Positions 42,178-51,355 of a stretch of 64,000 nt of DNA are shown piece by piece (within the stretch, counting starts at the first letter, position 1; every line of letters begins with the position of its first letter). Source of the DNA: Actinoplanes sp. N902-109. GTDB lineage: Bacteria; Actinomycetota; Actinomycetes; Mycobacteriales; Micromonosporaceae. The position numbers and the translations under genes are program-made. Below the pieces are notes generated by a model that was given only the letters and a program-made list of their open reading frames with translations, was not told the origin of the DNA and made no database searches. The stretch spans positions 2,481,501 to 2,545,500 of the forward strand of contig NC_021191.1 of assembly GCF_000389965.1 (NCBI RefSeq), given 5' to 3'.

Positions 42178-43140
42178 ATGCAACCTGACACCGCTGCCTC
42201 CCGATCGGTCGTGATCATTGCCAACCCCCGGGCCGGTACGACCTCGGCACAGCTCATCGCCGAGGTCGGGCGCCGTTGTGCCGGCGTGGTCCCCGCGACG
42301 ACCCGGCACCTGACCGGCGCGCCCGGCGACGCCACCGCCATCGCGCGGGCCGCGGCCACCGCCCCGGGGGCCGCGGCCACCCTGGTCGTCGCGGTCGGCG
42401 GCGACGGCACCGTACGGGAGGTCGTGCAGGGGCTGGTCGCCGCGGCCACCCCCGGGGAGCGACCCACGCTGGTCGTCGTCCCCGCCGGCACCGGCAACTC
42501 CAACTACCTCGCCCAGTGGGGGGACCGGCCATGGCCGGAGGCGCTGAGCGCGGCGCTCGGCGAACCCGGCGCACCGGCCGCCGTGACCCGTCGCCTCGAT
42601 CTGTGCCGGCTCGTGGAGACCGACGAGCTCGTCCTGCTCGGCGCGTGCTCGGGGCTCATCGCCGAGGCTCTGCGGGTGGCTCCCGCCGTCCCGCTGACCG
42701 GGCGGGCGCGCTATCGCGAGGCGCTCGCCCGGGCCGCCGTCGTGCACCGGCCCTACCCCGGCCGGGTCCGCGTCGACGGCGAGACCGTCCACGAGGGGCC
42801 GACGGTGCTCGCCAACGTCGGCGGCGGCCGGCACCGCGGCGGGACGTATCGCGTGCTGCCGCACTCGGTGCTCGACGACGGCTATCTCGACGTGTGCGTG
42901 ATCGGCGCGCAGACGCCCGCCGCGCAGGTGCCCGAGCTGACCGTCGACGCCCGCCACCTCGGCCGGCCCGGCGTGGTCTACGCCCGCGGCCTGCGCATCA
43001 CGATCGAGAGCTGCGACGGCTCGCCGGTCTGCTTCGAGCACGACGGCGAACTCGTCCCGGGCGGGCTCAGCTCGTACACGCTGGAGGTGCTGCCCGGTGC
43101 TCTGCCGGTGCGGTGTCACGCCGGGCGGACGCTCGGATGA
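42178..43140 (+). CDS. diacylglycerol kinase-like protein (VlmJ-like)
   Basis: A 320-residue protein of the diacylglycerol/sphingosine kinase catalytic family. VVIIANPRAGTTSAQ (residues 11-25) and GGDGTVREVVQGL (74-86) form the nucleotide site, and VVVPAGTGNSNYLAQWG and CFEHDGEL the rest of the catalytic core. In the valanimycin pathway VlmJ, of this family, phosphorylates the hydroxyl of valanimycin hydrate. Coupling by ATGA to an MmgE/PrpD gene repeats that pair, so phosphorylation of an azoxy-serine-type hydroxyl is inferred. A lipid kinase is the alternative. Confidence 0.87.
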   Translation: MQPDTAASRSVVIIANPRAGTTSAQLIAEVGRRCAGVVPATTRHLTGAPGDATAIARAAATAPGAAATLVVAVGGDGTVREVVQGLVAAATPGERPTLVVVPAGTGNSNYLAQWGDRPWPEALSAALGEPGAPAAVTRRLDLCRLVETDELVLLGACSGLIAEALRVAPAVPLTGRARYREALARAAVVHRPYPGRVRVDGETVHEGPTVLANVGGGRHRGGTYRVLPHSVLDDGYLDVCVIGAQTPAAQVPELTVDARHLGRPGVVYARGLRITIESCDGSPVCFEHDGELVPGGLSSYTLEVLPGALPVRCHAGRTLG

Positions 43141-44627
43141 GCGGACCGGCCGCCGTCACGCTGGCCCGCTGGGCGGCCGGGGTGCGCCTCGAGGACGTCC
43201 CCGGGCCCGTCGCGGAGCTCGCGATCAGCCAGATCGTGTCGCAGCTGGCCGCGATCCGGGCCGGGCTACGGCACCGCGCCGGCGCCGCCCTGCTCGGCGC
43301 GTACGGCCCACTCGACCACCGCGACCCGGTCCGCTGCGCGCCGCTGCTGGCCGCGCTCGGCTCGTGGCTCAACCTGGACGACACCGCGTACGCCGGGCAC
43401 CTCGGCCCGTCCACGGTGGCGGTGCCGCTGGCCTGGGCCCGGGCCGGCCGGCTCGACGGGCGCGCCCTGCTGACCGCGGTGATCGTGGCGGACGAGTGTG
43501 CCGCCCGCATCACCGCCGCCGCGACGCTGGGACCGCTGCGCGGGCAGAGCGCCCTGCACACCCATCTCGCCGGCGGGGTGGCCGGGCGGATGCATGCGGA
43601 ACGGGCCCCTGCGATGCGCTGGACGCATGCCCTCGGTCTCGCGTTCGCCGCACCCCCGTGGCCGGTCATGCATGCCTTCCTGGGTAGTGAGGCCAAGCTG
43701 CTGCACGTGTTCACGCCGGTGCGCGCCGCGATGGACGCGTGCGCCGCCGCCCACGCCGGGCTCACCGGGGTGCCGGACGTGTTCGAGCACCCCCGCGGCT
43801 TCCTGCATCGGTTCGCGACCGTTCCGCTGCCCGAGGTGATCACCGCGGGGCTCGGCGAGCAGTGGCACACCGGCACGCTCTCGTTCAAGCTGCGGCCCGG
43901 CGGCCCGGGGATCGACGCCGCCGTGGACTGCGCGCTGGAACTGCACCGCGAGCTGGACGGCGCCCCGATCACCGGGGTGACCGTGGCGGCCTCGGCATAC
44001 ACCCTGTACGCCGGGCGGCAGGCCGAGGACTACCTGGACGCCGGTCGCTCGCCGCTGAGCGCGCTGCTGCTGTCGGTGGGCTACCCGGTGGCGACGGCAC
44101 TGCTCACCGGAGATCTGCGGGTCACCGACTTCGAGCCGCCCGGGGTGACCGATCCGCGGCGCTGGGCCCTGGCCGAGCGGATCCGGCTGGTGCACGACGA
44201 GCGGATGACCCGGGCGCTGCTCACCTCGACGGCACCGTTCGGCGCGGCAGTCCGGCTGGCCCGGGACCGCGCACTGCCCTGGCTGAGCGGGCTGGTCGGC
44301 GACGAGCTCGCGGCGCAAGCCGTCGCCGGTGCCGCCGCGGTCACCCCGGACATGGCCACCCCCGACCTGGCCACCCCCGACAAGGCCACCCCGGCACGGC
44401 TGACCGTGCAGCTGGCCGACGGGCGTACCCGCACCGCCGAACGGACGGTCCCGCTCGGCGCCGCCGGGGCGGACACCCGGGCCCGGCACCGCGAGCTGGT
44501 CTGCGCCAAGTTCGTCGCGCAGGGCGGCAGCGCGGCGGTGGCGGCCCGCTTCGACGACCTCGCCACGCTGTCCGCGTCCGAGGTCACCGAGCTGATCGAC
44601 GCCGCACTGGCCGGACCGCGGCGCTGA
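43137..44627 (+). CDS. MmgE/PrpD-family dehydratase (VlmK-like)
   Basis: A 496-residue member of the 2-methylcitrate dehydratase family: LGSWLNLDDTAYAGHLGPSTVAVPLAWARAG, VIVADECAARITAAAT, GLAFAAPPWPVMHAFLGSEAKLLHVF and the C-terminal TLSASEVTELIDAAL are recognisable. In valanimycin biosynthesis VlmK, of this family, eliminates the phosphate added by VlmJ to make the dehydroalanine-type end. The same step is inferred. Residues near 405-420 contain three copies of ATPD-like units not typical of the family. Confidence 0.87.
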   Translation: MSGPAAVTLARWAAGVRLEDVPGPVAELAISQIVSQLAAIRAGLRHRAGAALLGAYGPLDHRDPVRCAPLLAALGSWLNLDDTAYAGHLGPSTVAVPLAWARAGRLDGRALLTAVIVADECAARITAAATLGPLRGQSALHTHLAGGVAGRMHAERAPAMRWTHALGLAFAAPPWPVMHAFLGSEAKLLHVFTPVRAAMDACAAAHAGLTGVPDVFEHPRGFLHRFATVPLPEVITAGLGEQWHTGTLSFKLRPGGPGIDAAVDCALELHRELDGAPITGVTVAASAYTLYAGRQAEDYLDAGRSPLSALLLSVGYPVATALLTGDLRVTDFEPPGVTDPRRWALAERIRLVHDERMTRALLTSTAPFGAAVRLARDRALPWLSGLVGDELAAQAVAGAAAVTPDMATPDLATPDKATPARLTVQLADGRTRTAERTVPLGAAGADTRARHRELVCAKFVAQGGSAAVAARFDDLATLSASEVTELIDAALAGPRR

Positions 44628-44662
44628 CGACCCGCCGTGCCGACCGGCCCGCCGGTCCGGGC

Positions 44663-44706
44663 TGTCAGCGCTCGGTCAGGGCCTGATCAGCGCTGCGGCG
44701 CAACCT
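44663..44706 (+). promoter_or_regulatory. SARP box before the desaturase/PKS operon
   Basis: Units beginning TGTCAGC, GGTCAGG and GATCAGC start at 44663, 44674 and 44685, 11 bases apart. CAACCT (44701-44706) lies about nine bases past the last heptamer as a possible -10. The operon that follows runs from the desaturase to the thioesterase. Confidence 0.75.
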
Positions 44707-44737
44707 GGGACCGACGGTCTCACCGAAGGGAACCCCC

Positions 44738-45838
44738 ATGCGAATGCAGGAACCACAACCGGCCGGACCGGCCCGGGCGCCGCGCAGCGCGCTGCTGGGC
44801 GTGGATCCGGCGACCGCGTCGCGCGACCAGGTCGGAGCACACTTCGCCGACCTCGCGCGGGAGGTACGGTCGGCCGGGCTGCTCGATCTGGTCCCGTCGC
44901 GCTACTACGGCCGGCTCGCCCTCAACGCCGCGCTGCTGCTGGCCGGGCTCGCGGCGTTCGTCCTCGTCGGGGACAGCTGGTGGCAGCTGGCCGTGGCGGC
45001 GTGGCTGGGCTTCTGCGGCGCCCAGAGCGCGTTCATGTGGCACGACGCCGGTCACAAGGCGATGTTCCGGGGTGCCCCGGCGACCGCCATCGGACGCATC
45101 CACGCCAACCTCATCAACGGCGTCAGCTACGGCTGGTGGGTCAACCACCACAACCGTCACCACAGCTTCCCCAACAACATCGACCTCGATCCGGACATCG
45201 GCCGGCGCACCGCGATCTTCGACATGAGCCAGTACGCGGCCCGCACCCGCTGGCAGCGCTTCGTCGTACGTCACCAGCGGACGCTGTTCTTCGTGCTGCT
45301 CACGCTCGAGGCGTACAAGATGCACAAGACGTCGGTGCTCGCGGTGCTGCGCGGCAACACCAAGCGCCCCTGGGTCGAGGGCGGTCTGCTGGCGTTGCAC
45401 GCGGTGATCTACCTGACCGCGGTGTTCGTCGTGCTGCCGCCGCTGCTGGGCGTGGCCTTCATCGTCGTGCAGCAGGTCGTGCTCGGCGTCTACTTCGGCC
45501 TGATCTTCGCGCCGAACCACAAGGGCATGGAGGTGCGCCGTGGCGAGGAGTCGCTGGACTGGCTCGAACGCCAGGTGCTGACCTCGCGCAACATCCGGCC
45601 GTCGGTGCTCGTCGACTTCCTCTACGGCGGGCTCAACTACCAGGTCGAGCATCACCTGTTCCCGTCCATGCCGCGGATGAACCTCGGCCGGGTACGTCCG
45701 ATCGTGCGTGCCTACTGCGCCCGCAACGGCATCCCGTACGTCGAGGTCGGCATCGTCGAGTCCTACCGCGAGGTCGCCGGCTTCCTGCACGAGGTCAGCG
45801 AGCCCGCCCGCACCGGTGCCGCCGCCGTCGCCTCCTGA
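44738..45838 (+). CDS. membrane fatty acid desaturase
   Basis: A 366-residue diiron membrane desaturase with the three His boxes: WHDAGH (His102-His106), NHHNRHH (His137-His142) and QVEHH (His305-306). Four hydrophobic helices lie in pairs between them. The QVEHH form is typical of front-end/acyl-lipid desaturases. GAAGGG lies about eight bases before the ATG. It would add a double bond to the acyl chain of the product or its precursor. No electron-donor gene is adjacent. Confidence 0.92.
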   Translation: MRMQEPQPAGPARAPRSALLGVDPATASRDQVGAHFADLAREVRSAGLLDLVPSRYYGRLALNAALLLAGLAAFVLVGDSWWQLAVAAWLGFCGAQSAFMWHDAGHKAMFRGAPATAIGRIHANLINGVSYGWWVNHHNRHHSFPNNIDLDPDIGRRTAIFDMSQYAARTRWQRFVVRHQRTLFFVLLTLEAYKMHKTSVLAVLRGNTKRPWVEGGLLALHAVIYLTAVFVVLPPLLGVAFIVVQQVVLGVYFGLIFAPNHKGMEVRRGEESLDWLERQVLTSRNIRPSVLVDFLYGGLNYQVEHHLFPSMPRMNLGRVRPIVRAYCARNGIPYVEVGIVESYREVAGFLHEVSEPARTGAAAVAS

Positions 45839-45872
45839 AGCCGCGATCCCCGTTCCGCGAAGGTGTGAGGTC

Positions 45873-46193
45873 ATGTCTGACTCCCTGTCCACGGTCCACC
45901 CCCTGTACCAGTTGTCACCCGTCGAGCGCCGCGACGCGCTGGAGAGCATGGTGCTGGAGCGCTTCCGTACCGCCCTGCTGATGGACCCGGCGGAGGAGCT
46001 GCCGGTGGAGAGCGGCTTCTTCGACCTCGGACTGACCTCGTTGCGGCTGCTGGAGATCCGGCAGTGGCTGGAGGAGCGGCTCGGGTTCGGCATCGACACC
46101 ACCGTGCTGTTCAACCGGCCCACCATCGAGCAGCTGGTGGACTATCTCACCGATGTGGTGCCCGCCGCTGCCACCCCGGGGGAGCAGCGATGA
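45873..46193 (+). CDS. free-standing acyl carrier protein
   Basis: A 106-residue ACP with the phosphopantetheine Ser in FFDLGLTSLRLLEIRQWLEE. The N-terminal 25 residues may be a docking segment. The stop overlaps the PKS ATG as ATGA. Its position directly before the PKS and the presence of an acyl ligase downstream suggest it is the loading carrier for the starter acyl group. Confidence 0.92.
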   Translation: MSDSLSTVHPLYQLSPVERRDALESMVLERFRTALLMDPAEELPVESGFFDLGLTSLRLLEIRQWLEERLGFGIDTTVLFNRPTIEQLVDYLTDVVPAAATPGEQR

Positions 46194-49100
46194 CCGGCCC
46201 CCGGACCGAGCCGATCGCGGTCGTCGGCGTCGGCCTGCGCTTCCCCGGCGGCTCGACCACCCTCGACGAGTTCGAGCAGTTCCTGCGGGAGGGCCGGTCC
46301 GGCATCGGACCCATCCCGGCGGACCGCTGGGACGTCGCGGCGTTCACCCCGGCCCGCCCGGAGGAACCCGGCAAGGTGCACACGACCGGCGGCGGGTTCC
46401 TCGACCGTATCGACGAGTTCGACGCGGGCTTCTTCAACATCTCGCCCAAGGAGGCGCAGTACATCGACCCGCAGCAGCGGATGCTGCTGGAGACCGCGTG
46501 GCAGGCCCTCGAGCACGCCAACATCGACCCGGCAACGCTGCGCCGCGGCAACGGCGGGGTGTACGTGGGTGCCAGCTCGATCGACTACGCGCTGGAGATG
46601 AGCGAGCTGCCCTACGCCCAGCTCGACGGGCACCTGGCCGCCGGTATCACGATGTTCCCGCTGTCCGGGCGGCTGTCGTACTTCCTGGGCTGGCGCGGTC
46701 CCAGCATCAGCGTCGACACGGCTTGCTCGTCGTCGCTGACCGCGCTGCACCTGGCCGTGCAGGCGCTGCGCGGCGGCGAGTGCGACATCGCGCTCGTCGG
46801 CGGGGTGAACGCGCTGCACCACCCGCGGATCCCGGTCATCTTCTCGAACGGGCGGATGCTGGCGCCCGACGCCCGCTGCAAGACCTTCGACGACGCCGCC
46901 GACGGCTATGTGCGGGCCGAGGGCTGCGGGGTCGTGGTCCTCACCCGGCTCGGCACCGCACGCAGCGAGGGCCACGAAGTCATGGCCGTCATCCGCGGCA
47001 CCGCGGTCGGCCAGGACGGCGACAGCGCCGGGCTCACCGTCCCGAACGGTACGGCGCAGACCGCGGTGATGCGCCAGGCCATCGCCGCCGCCGGGCTCAC
47101 CCCGGCCGACATCCAGTACGTCGAGGCGCACGGCACCGGCACCCCGCTGGGCGACCCGATCGAGATGGGCGCCATCAACGACGTGTTCGCCGGGACGCAC
47201 GACCGATCGCGCCCGCTGCTGGTCGGTTCGGTCAAGACCAACCTCGGGCACATGGAACCCGCCTCCGGCATCGTCGGACTGATCAAGGCGGCGCTGCAGG
47301 TCCGCACCGGCACCATCTACGCGCACCTCAATCTCACCACGCCGTCGGGGCGGATCCCGTGGAACGTCTATCCGGTCGAGGTGCCGACCAGCACCCGGGA
47401 ATGGCCGGCCGGCACACGCCGGGCGGTGGTCAACAGCTTCGGGTTCGCCGGCACCATCGCCGCCGTGGTCGTGGAGCAGGCGCCGGAGCCCGCGCCGATG
47501 CCGCAGACCGCCGGGGTGACCGGGGAACAGTTGTTCACGCTGTCCGCGAAGGGCGGTGGTGCCCTGACCGCGCAGGCCCGCTCGTACCTGCGGTTCCTGG
47601 AGCAGAACCCGGGCACCGACCTGGCGCGGCTGTGCTTCACCGGCGCCGCGCGGCGCACTCACCACAGCAACCGGTTCGCCGCTGTCGTGCGCGACCTTCC
47701 GGAGCTGCGCGCGGCGCTGGAGCAGGCGGCCGGCCCGGCCGCACCGGCTCCCGCCACCGCCGTGCGCAAGGTGGCGCTGCTGTTCAGCGGGCAGGGCGCC
47801 CAGTACGCGGGCATGGGCACCGCGCTCTACGAGCGGTTCCCGGTGTTCCGCCGGCATGTCGACGAGTGTGACGCGCTGTTCGCCGGTCATCTCGGCCGCT
47901 CCGTGCGCGAACTGCTGCTGGATGAGGTTCCGGGCGCGGCCGGCCTCATCAACGAAACCTGGGTGACCCAGCCTGCCCTGTTCACGTTCGAGTACGCGCT
48001 CGCCCAGCTCTGGATGTCCTGGGGAGTGCGGCCCGCGGTGCTGATCGGGCACAGCATCGGCGAAGTCGTCGCCGCCGCGGTCGCCGGGGTCTTCTCGCTG
48101 GCCGATGCGACGCTGCTGGTGGCCGCGCGGGCGCTGCTGATGCAGTCGGTGCCGCAAACCGGTGGCATGGCCGCGGTGAGCGCGCCCGCCGAGGAGGTGG
48201 CCCCGCTGCTCGCCGATCGGCCCGAGCTGTCGCTGGCCGCGGTGAACGCGCCCGCGCAGTGCGTCATCTCCGGCGCCACGGGCGACCTGGAAGCCGTCAT
48301 CTCGGAGCTCAAGGAACGCCGGGTCCGGGTGGAGCGGCTCGCGGTGTCGCACGCCTTCCACTCGCCGCTGATGCTCCCGGCGATCAAGCAGTTCCGCGAC
48401 GCGATCGCCGGGATCGCCTTCCACGCGCCGGCCGTGCCGCTGGTCTCGAACGTCACCGGGGCGATCGCCCGCCCCAGCGAGCTGACGAACCCGGATTACT
48501 GGGCCCGGCACATCGGTGAGCCGGTGCGCTTTCTCGACGGCATCCGCACGATCGCCCGCCGGGGCCGGCACGCCATGATCGAGGTCGGTCCGTCGGGCAC
48601 GCTGGTCGCGCTGGGCCGCCAGGGTGTGCCGCCGACCGAGCAGCACGTGTGGCTGCCCAGCGTGAGCCGCCGGATTCCCGGCGTGGCAACGATCCTGCGC
48701 TCGCTCGGGGAGCTGTATCGCGCGGGTGGTGCCGTCGCCTGGCGCGGCTTCTACGAGGGCCGGCCGGTCGCGCCGATCGCCCTGCCGCCGTACGAGTTCC
48801 AGCGCAAGCGCTACTGGCTGCCCGCGCCCGAGGGGCAACGGAGCGCCGTGGTGACCGGCACCGGGCGGCATCCGTTGCTGGGCACCGAGCGCCGCGTCGA
48901 CGGTGTGCGGGAATTCGCCGTGGAGCTCACCGCCGGGACACCGCTGCACGGTGACTACACCCGCGACGGCGCCGTCGTGCTCCCACCGGCGAGCTACCTC
49001 GAGCTGTTCGCCGCGCTGCAGAACCTGTTGTACGGCCACGAGCACGCCACCACCGCCGAGATGCGCCTGCACGAGCCGCTGTGCCTGGCCACCGACGCCC

Positions 49101-51355
49101 CGGTGGCGGTGCGCACCCGGGTGACGCAGGAGCCGGACGGCACCGCGAACGTCCGCGTGCTCAGCGGCGACGAGACCCTGCACGCCACGGCAGTGCTGCG
49201 CGACGACGCGCCGAGCGCCCCCGCGGCCGCGCCCCCGACGCCGGTCACCGGTGGCCGGCGCACCGCGGAGGGCGTACACGTCGACCTCGCCTCGGCCGGT
49301 CATCGCTACGGCCCCCGGCTGCGCACCCTGCGCCAGGTCACCCTGCTCGGCGACGGCTTGCACGCCGAGGTGGACGTGCCGGAGGCGACCTTCGGCGAGC
49401 ATGTGCCCGTGGCGGTGCTGGCGGGGGCGGTGCAGGCGTTCGGCGCACTCGACCCCGAGCGGGAGGTGGTCGCCGCCGAGGCGGTCCGGCTGTACCGCCG
49501 GCCCCGGGGCGCCACCGCCGACGTACGGGTCAGCCGGCGCGCACCCGCAGCCGGCGCCGACCCCGCGGAGCTGGTCGCCGATGTCCTGCTGACGCAGGAC
49601 GGCCAGCCGGTCATGGAGCTGCGCGGGCTGGTCCTGAGCCGCCCCGCGGACCCGGGCGCAGGCCGCGCCTTCGAGCATCGCCTCGCCTGGGAGCCCGTCG
49701 GCAGCAGCGCCCCGGCCGCCATGACAGCACCGCACGTGCTGGCCGTGCAGGCGAGCGACGCGCAGCTGGGCGGGCTGGCCGGGGTCCGGGTGTCGGCTGC
49801 GGCGCCGGACGCGCTGACCGGGGCGCTGAGCGATCCGACGGTGACCGATGTCGCCTGGTTCTGGCGCCGCAGCGAGGCGCCGGTGGAGGTCGCCTCGCTC
49901 CGCGCGGAGGCCGAGGAGAACTACACCGGTCTGCTGCACCTGATCAGCGCACTGCAGGCGGCCGGGCGCGACGACCCGCCCCGGTTGTGGCTGGTCACCG
50001 AGCGCGCGCAGATGCTGCCCGGCGACCCGGCCGACGCGGGACAGCCGCTGGGCGCGGCGACGCTGTGGGGCTTCGGTGCCACCGTGCGCACCGAGTACCC
50101 GCAGTTCCGGCCGGTGCTGGTGGACCTCGGCGGCGGCGCCGACCTGACCGGGCTCGCCCGGGAGTGGGCGGCACCGGCCGGGAGCGAGTTCGCGCTCGCC
50201 TTCCGCTCCGGGCAGCGCTACGTGCAGCGGCTGTCCGGCGGTCCCGGGGAACCGGGTGCGGACACCGGGGTGCGGGTGCGCGACGACCGTACGTACGTGA
50301 TCACGGGTGGTCTCGGCGGTCTGGGGCTGGCGACCGCCGGGAAGCTGGTGGAGCTCGGCGCCCGGCATCTGACCCTGGTGAGCCGGAGCGGGACACCGGC
50401 CGCCGAGGCCGCCGGCCTGCTCGACGAGCTGCGCGAGCGAGCCGACGTGCGACTGGTGCGCGCAGACCTGGCGAACCCGCTCGATGTGGACGAGCTGGTC
50501 GCCGGACTGCGCGCCGGGGGCCTGCCGGTCGGCGGCTTCGTGCACGCGGCCGGTGCGGTGGGCAAGGAACTCGTGGCCAAGCTGGACTGGCCGGCCATCG
50601 ACGAGCAGTTCGGCCCGAAGGTGTACGGCGGCTGGCTGCTGCACCGGGCCAGCACCGCGTTCCCGGAGCACGAGTTCTTCGTGCTCTACTCCTCGATCGC
50701 GGCCGTCATCGGCGGCGCGACCCAGGCGCACTACGCCGGTGCCAGCGCGTTCCTCGACCATCTCGCCGGCTGGCGGGCCGCCCTGGGGCTGCCCGCGTTG
50801 TCGGTCAGCTGGGGCGCCTGGGCCGAGGTCGGCATGTCGGCGCGGCTGGACGACCAGCTCAGCGCGGAGGTCGACCGCAGCGGCATCCGGTTCTTCTCGG
50901 TGCACCGGGCCCTGGACACGCTCGCCGGGCTGCTGCACCGGCCGGTGAGCCACCGGATCGTGGGCCGCTACGACTGGCCGGTACTGGGCGGTGGGGTGCT
51001 GCGCAACGCGTTGTACGACCACCTGCCCCGCGCCGAGTCCGCGGAGCAGGGCCCCGACCTGCGCCGGCTGCTCAGCGAGCCGGGTGCCGACCCGGCCGCG
51101 CTGCTGGGCCGGCTGGTACGCGACACCGTGGCCGGGGCGCTGCATCTCGGCGATCCCGGCGATCTCGACCCGACGGTGGACTTCATGTCGCTGGGTCTGG
51201 ACTCGCTCATGGCGCTCGAAGTGCGCACCACGCTGGAGGCGGCGGCGCGGATACCGCTGCCGGCGTCGCTGACCTTCGATCATCCGTCGCCGCTGGAGCT
51301 GACCCGGTTCCTGATCCGCCGGCTCGGCCCGGCCCCGTCCCCGGAGGCATCGTGA
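46190..51355 (+). CDS. type I polyketide synthase module KS-AT-DH(degenerate)-KR-ACP
   Basis: A 1721-residue PKS. KS (about 8-430) has Cys179 in DTACSSSL, His314 in EAHGTGTPLGD and His354 in KTNLGHMEPASG. AT (about 535-830) has Ser622 in GHSIGE and a later HAFH motif (about 720), which indicates malonyl-CoA. The DH-like region (about 880-1150) has Tyr923 where the HxxxGxxxxP His belongs and Ala1078 where the DxxxQ Asp belongs, so it should not dehydrate. KR (about 1365-1560) has GGLGGLG and Tyr1515; the usual Asn four residues later is Ser. ACP has Ser1672 in LGLDSLMALE. There is no ER or TE; separate MaoC and InhA-like genes could supply DH and ER. Confidence 0.94.
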   Translation: MTGPRTEPIAVVGVGLRFPGGSTTLDEFEQFLREGRSGIGPIPADRWDVAAFTPARPEEPGKVHTTGGGFLDRIDEFDAGFFNISPKEAQYIDPQQRMLLETAWQALEHANIDPATLRRGNGGVYVGASSIDYALEMSELPYAQLDGHLAAGITMFPLSGRLSYFLGWRGPSISVDTACSSSLTALHLAVQALRGGECDIALVGGVNALHHPRIPVIFSNGRMLAPDARCKTFDDAADGYVRAEGCGVVVLTRLGTARSEGHEVMAVIRGTAVGQDGDSAGLTVPNGTAQTAVMRQAIAAAGLTPADIQYVEAHGTGTPLGDPIEMGAINDVFAGTHDRSRPLLVGSVKTNLGHMEPASGIVGLIKAALQVRTGTIYAHLNLTTPSGRIPWNVYPVEVPTSTREWPAGTRRAVVNSFGFAGTIAAVVVEQAPEPAPMPQTAGVTGEQLFTLSAKGGGALTAQARSYLRFLEQNPGTDLARLCFTGAARRTHHSNRFAAVVRDLPELRAALEQAAGPAAPAPATAVRKVALLFSGQGAQYAGMGTALYERFPVFRRHVDECDALFAGHLGRSVRELLLDEVPGAAGLINETWVTQPALFTFEYALAQLWMSWGVRPAVLIGHSIGEVVAAAVAGVFSLADATLLVAARALLMQSVPQTGGMAAVSAPAEEVAPLLADRPELSLAAVNAPAQCVISGATGDLEAVISELKERRVRVERLAVSHAFHSPLMLPAIKQFRDAIAGIAFHAPAVPLVSNVTGAIARPSELTNPDYWARHIGEPVRFLDGIRTIARRGRHAMIEVGPSGTLVALGRQGVPPTEQHVWLPSVSRRIPGVATILRSLGELYRAGGAVAWRGFYEGRPVAPIALPPYEFQRKRYWLPAPEGQRSAVVTGTGRHPLLGTERRVDGVREFAVELTAGTPLHGDYTRDGAVVLPPASYLELFAALQNLLYGHEHATTAEMRLHEPLCLATDAPVAVRTRVTQEPDGTANVRVLSGDETLHATAVLRDDAPSAPAAAPPTPVTGGRRTAEGVHVDLASAGHRYGPRLRTLRQVTLLGDGLHAEVDVPEATFGEHVPVAVLAGAVQAFGALDPEREVVAAEAVRLYRRPRGATADVRVSRRAPAAGADPAELVADVLLTQDGQPVMELRGLVLSRPADPGAGRAFEHRLAWEPVGSSAPAAMTAPHVLAVQASDAQLGGLAGVRVSAAAPDALTGALSDPTVTDVAWFWRRSEAPVEVASLRAEAEENYTGLLHLISALQAAGRDDPPRLWLVTERAQMLPGDPADAGQPLGAATLWGFGATVRTEYPQFRPVLVDLGGGADLTGLAREWAAPAGSEFALAFRSGQRYVQRLSGGPGEPGADTGVRVRDDRTYVITGGLGGLGLATAGKLVELGARHLTLVSRSGTPAAEAAGLLDELRERADVRLVRADLANPLDVDELVAGLRAGGLPVGGFVHAAGAVGKELVAKLDWPAIDEQFGPKVYGGWLLHRASTAFPEHEFFVLYSSIAAVIGGATQAHYAGASAFLDHLAGWRAALGLPALSVSWGAWAEVGMSARLDDQLSAEVDRSGIRFFSVHRALDTLAGLLHRPVSHRIVGRYDWPVLGGGVLRNALYDHLPRAESAEQGPDLRRLLSEPGADPAALLGRLVRDTVAGALHLGDPGDLDPTVDFMSLGLDSLMALEVRTTLEAAARIPLPASLTFDHPSPLELTRFLIRRLGPAPSPEAS

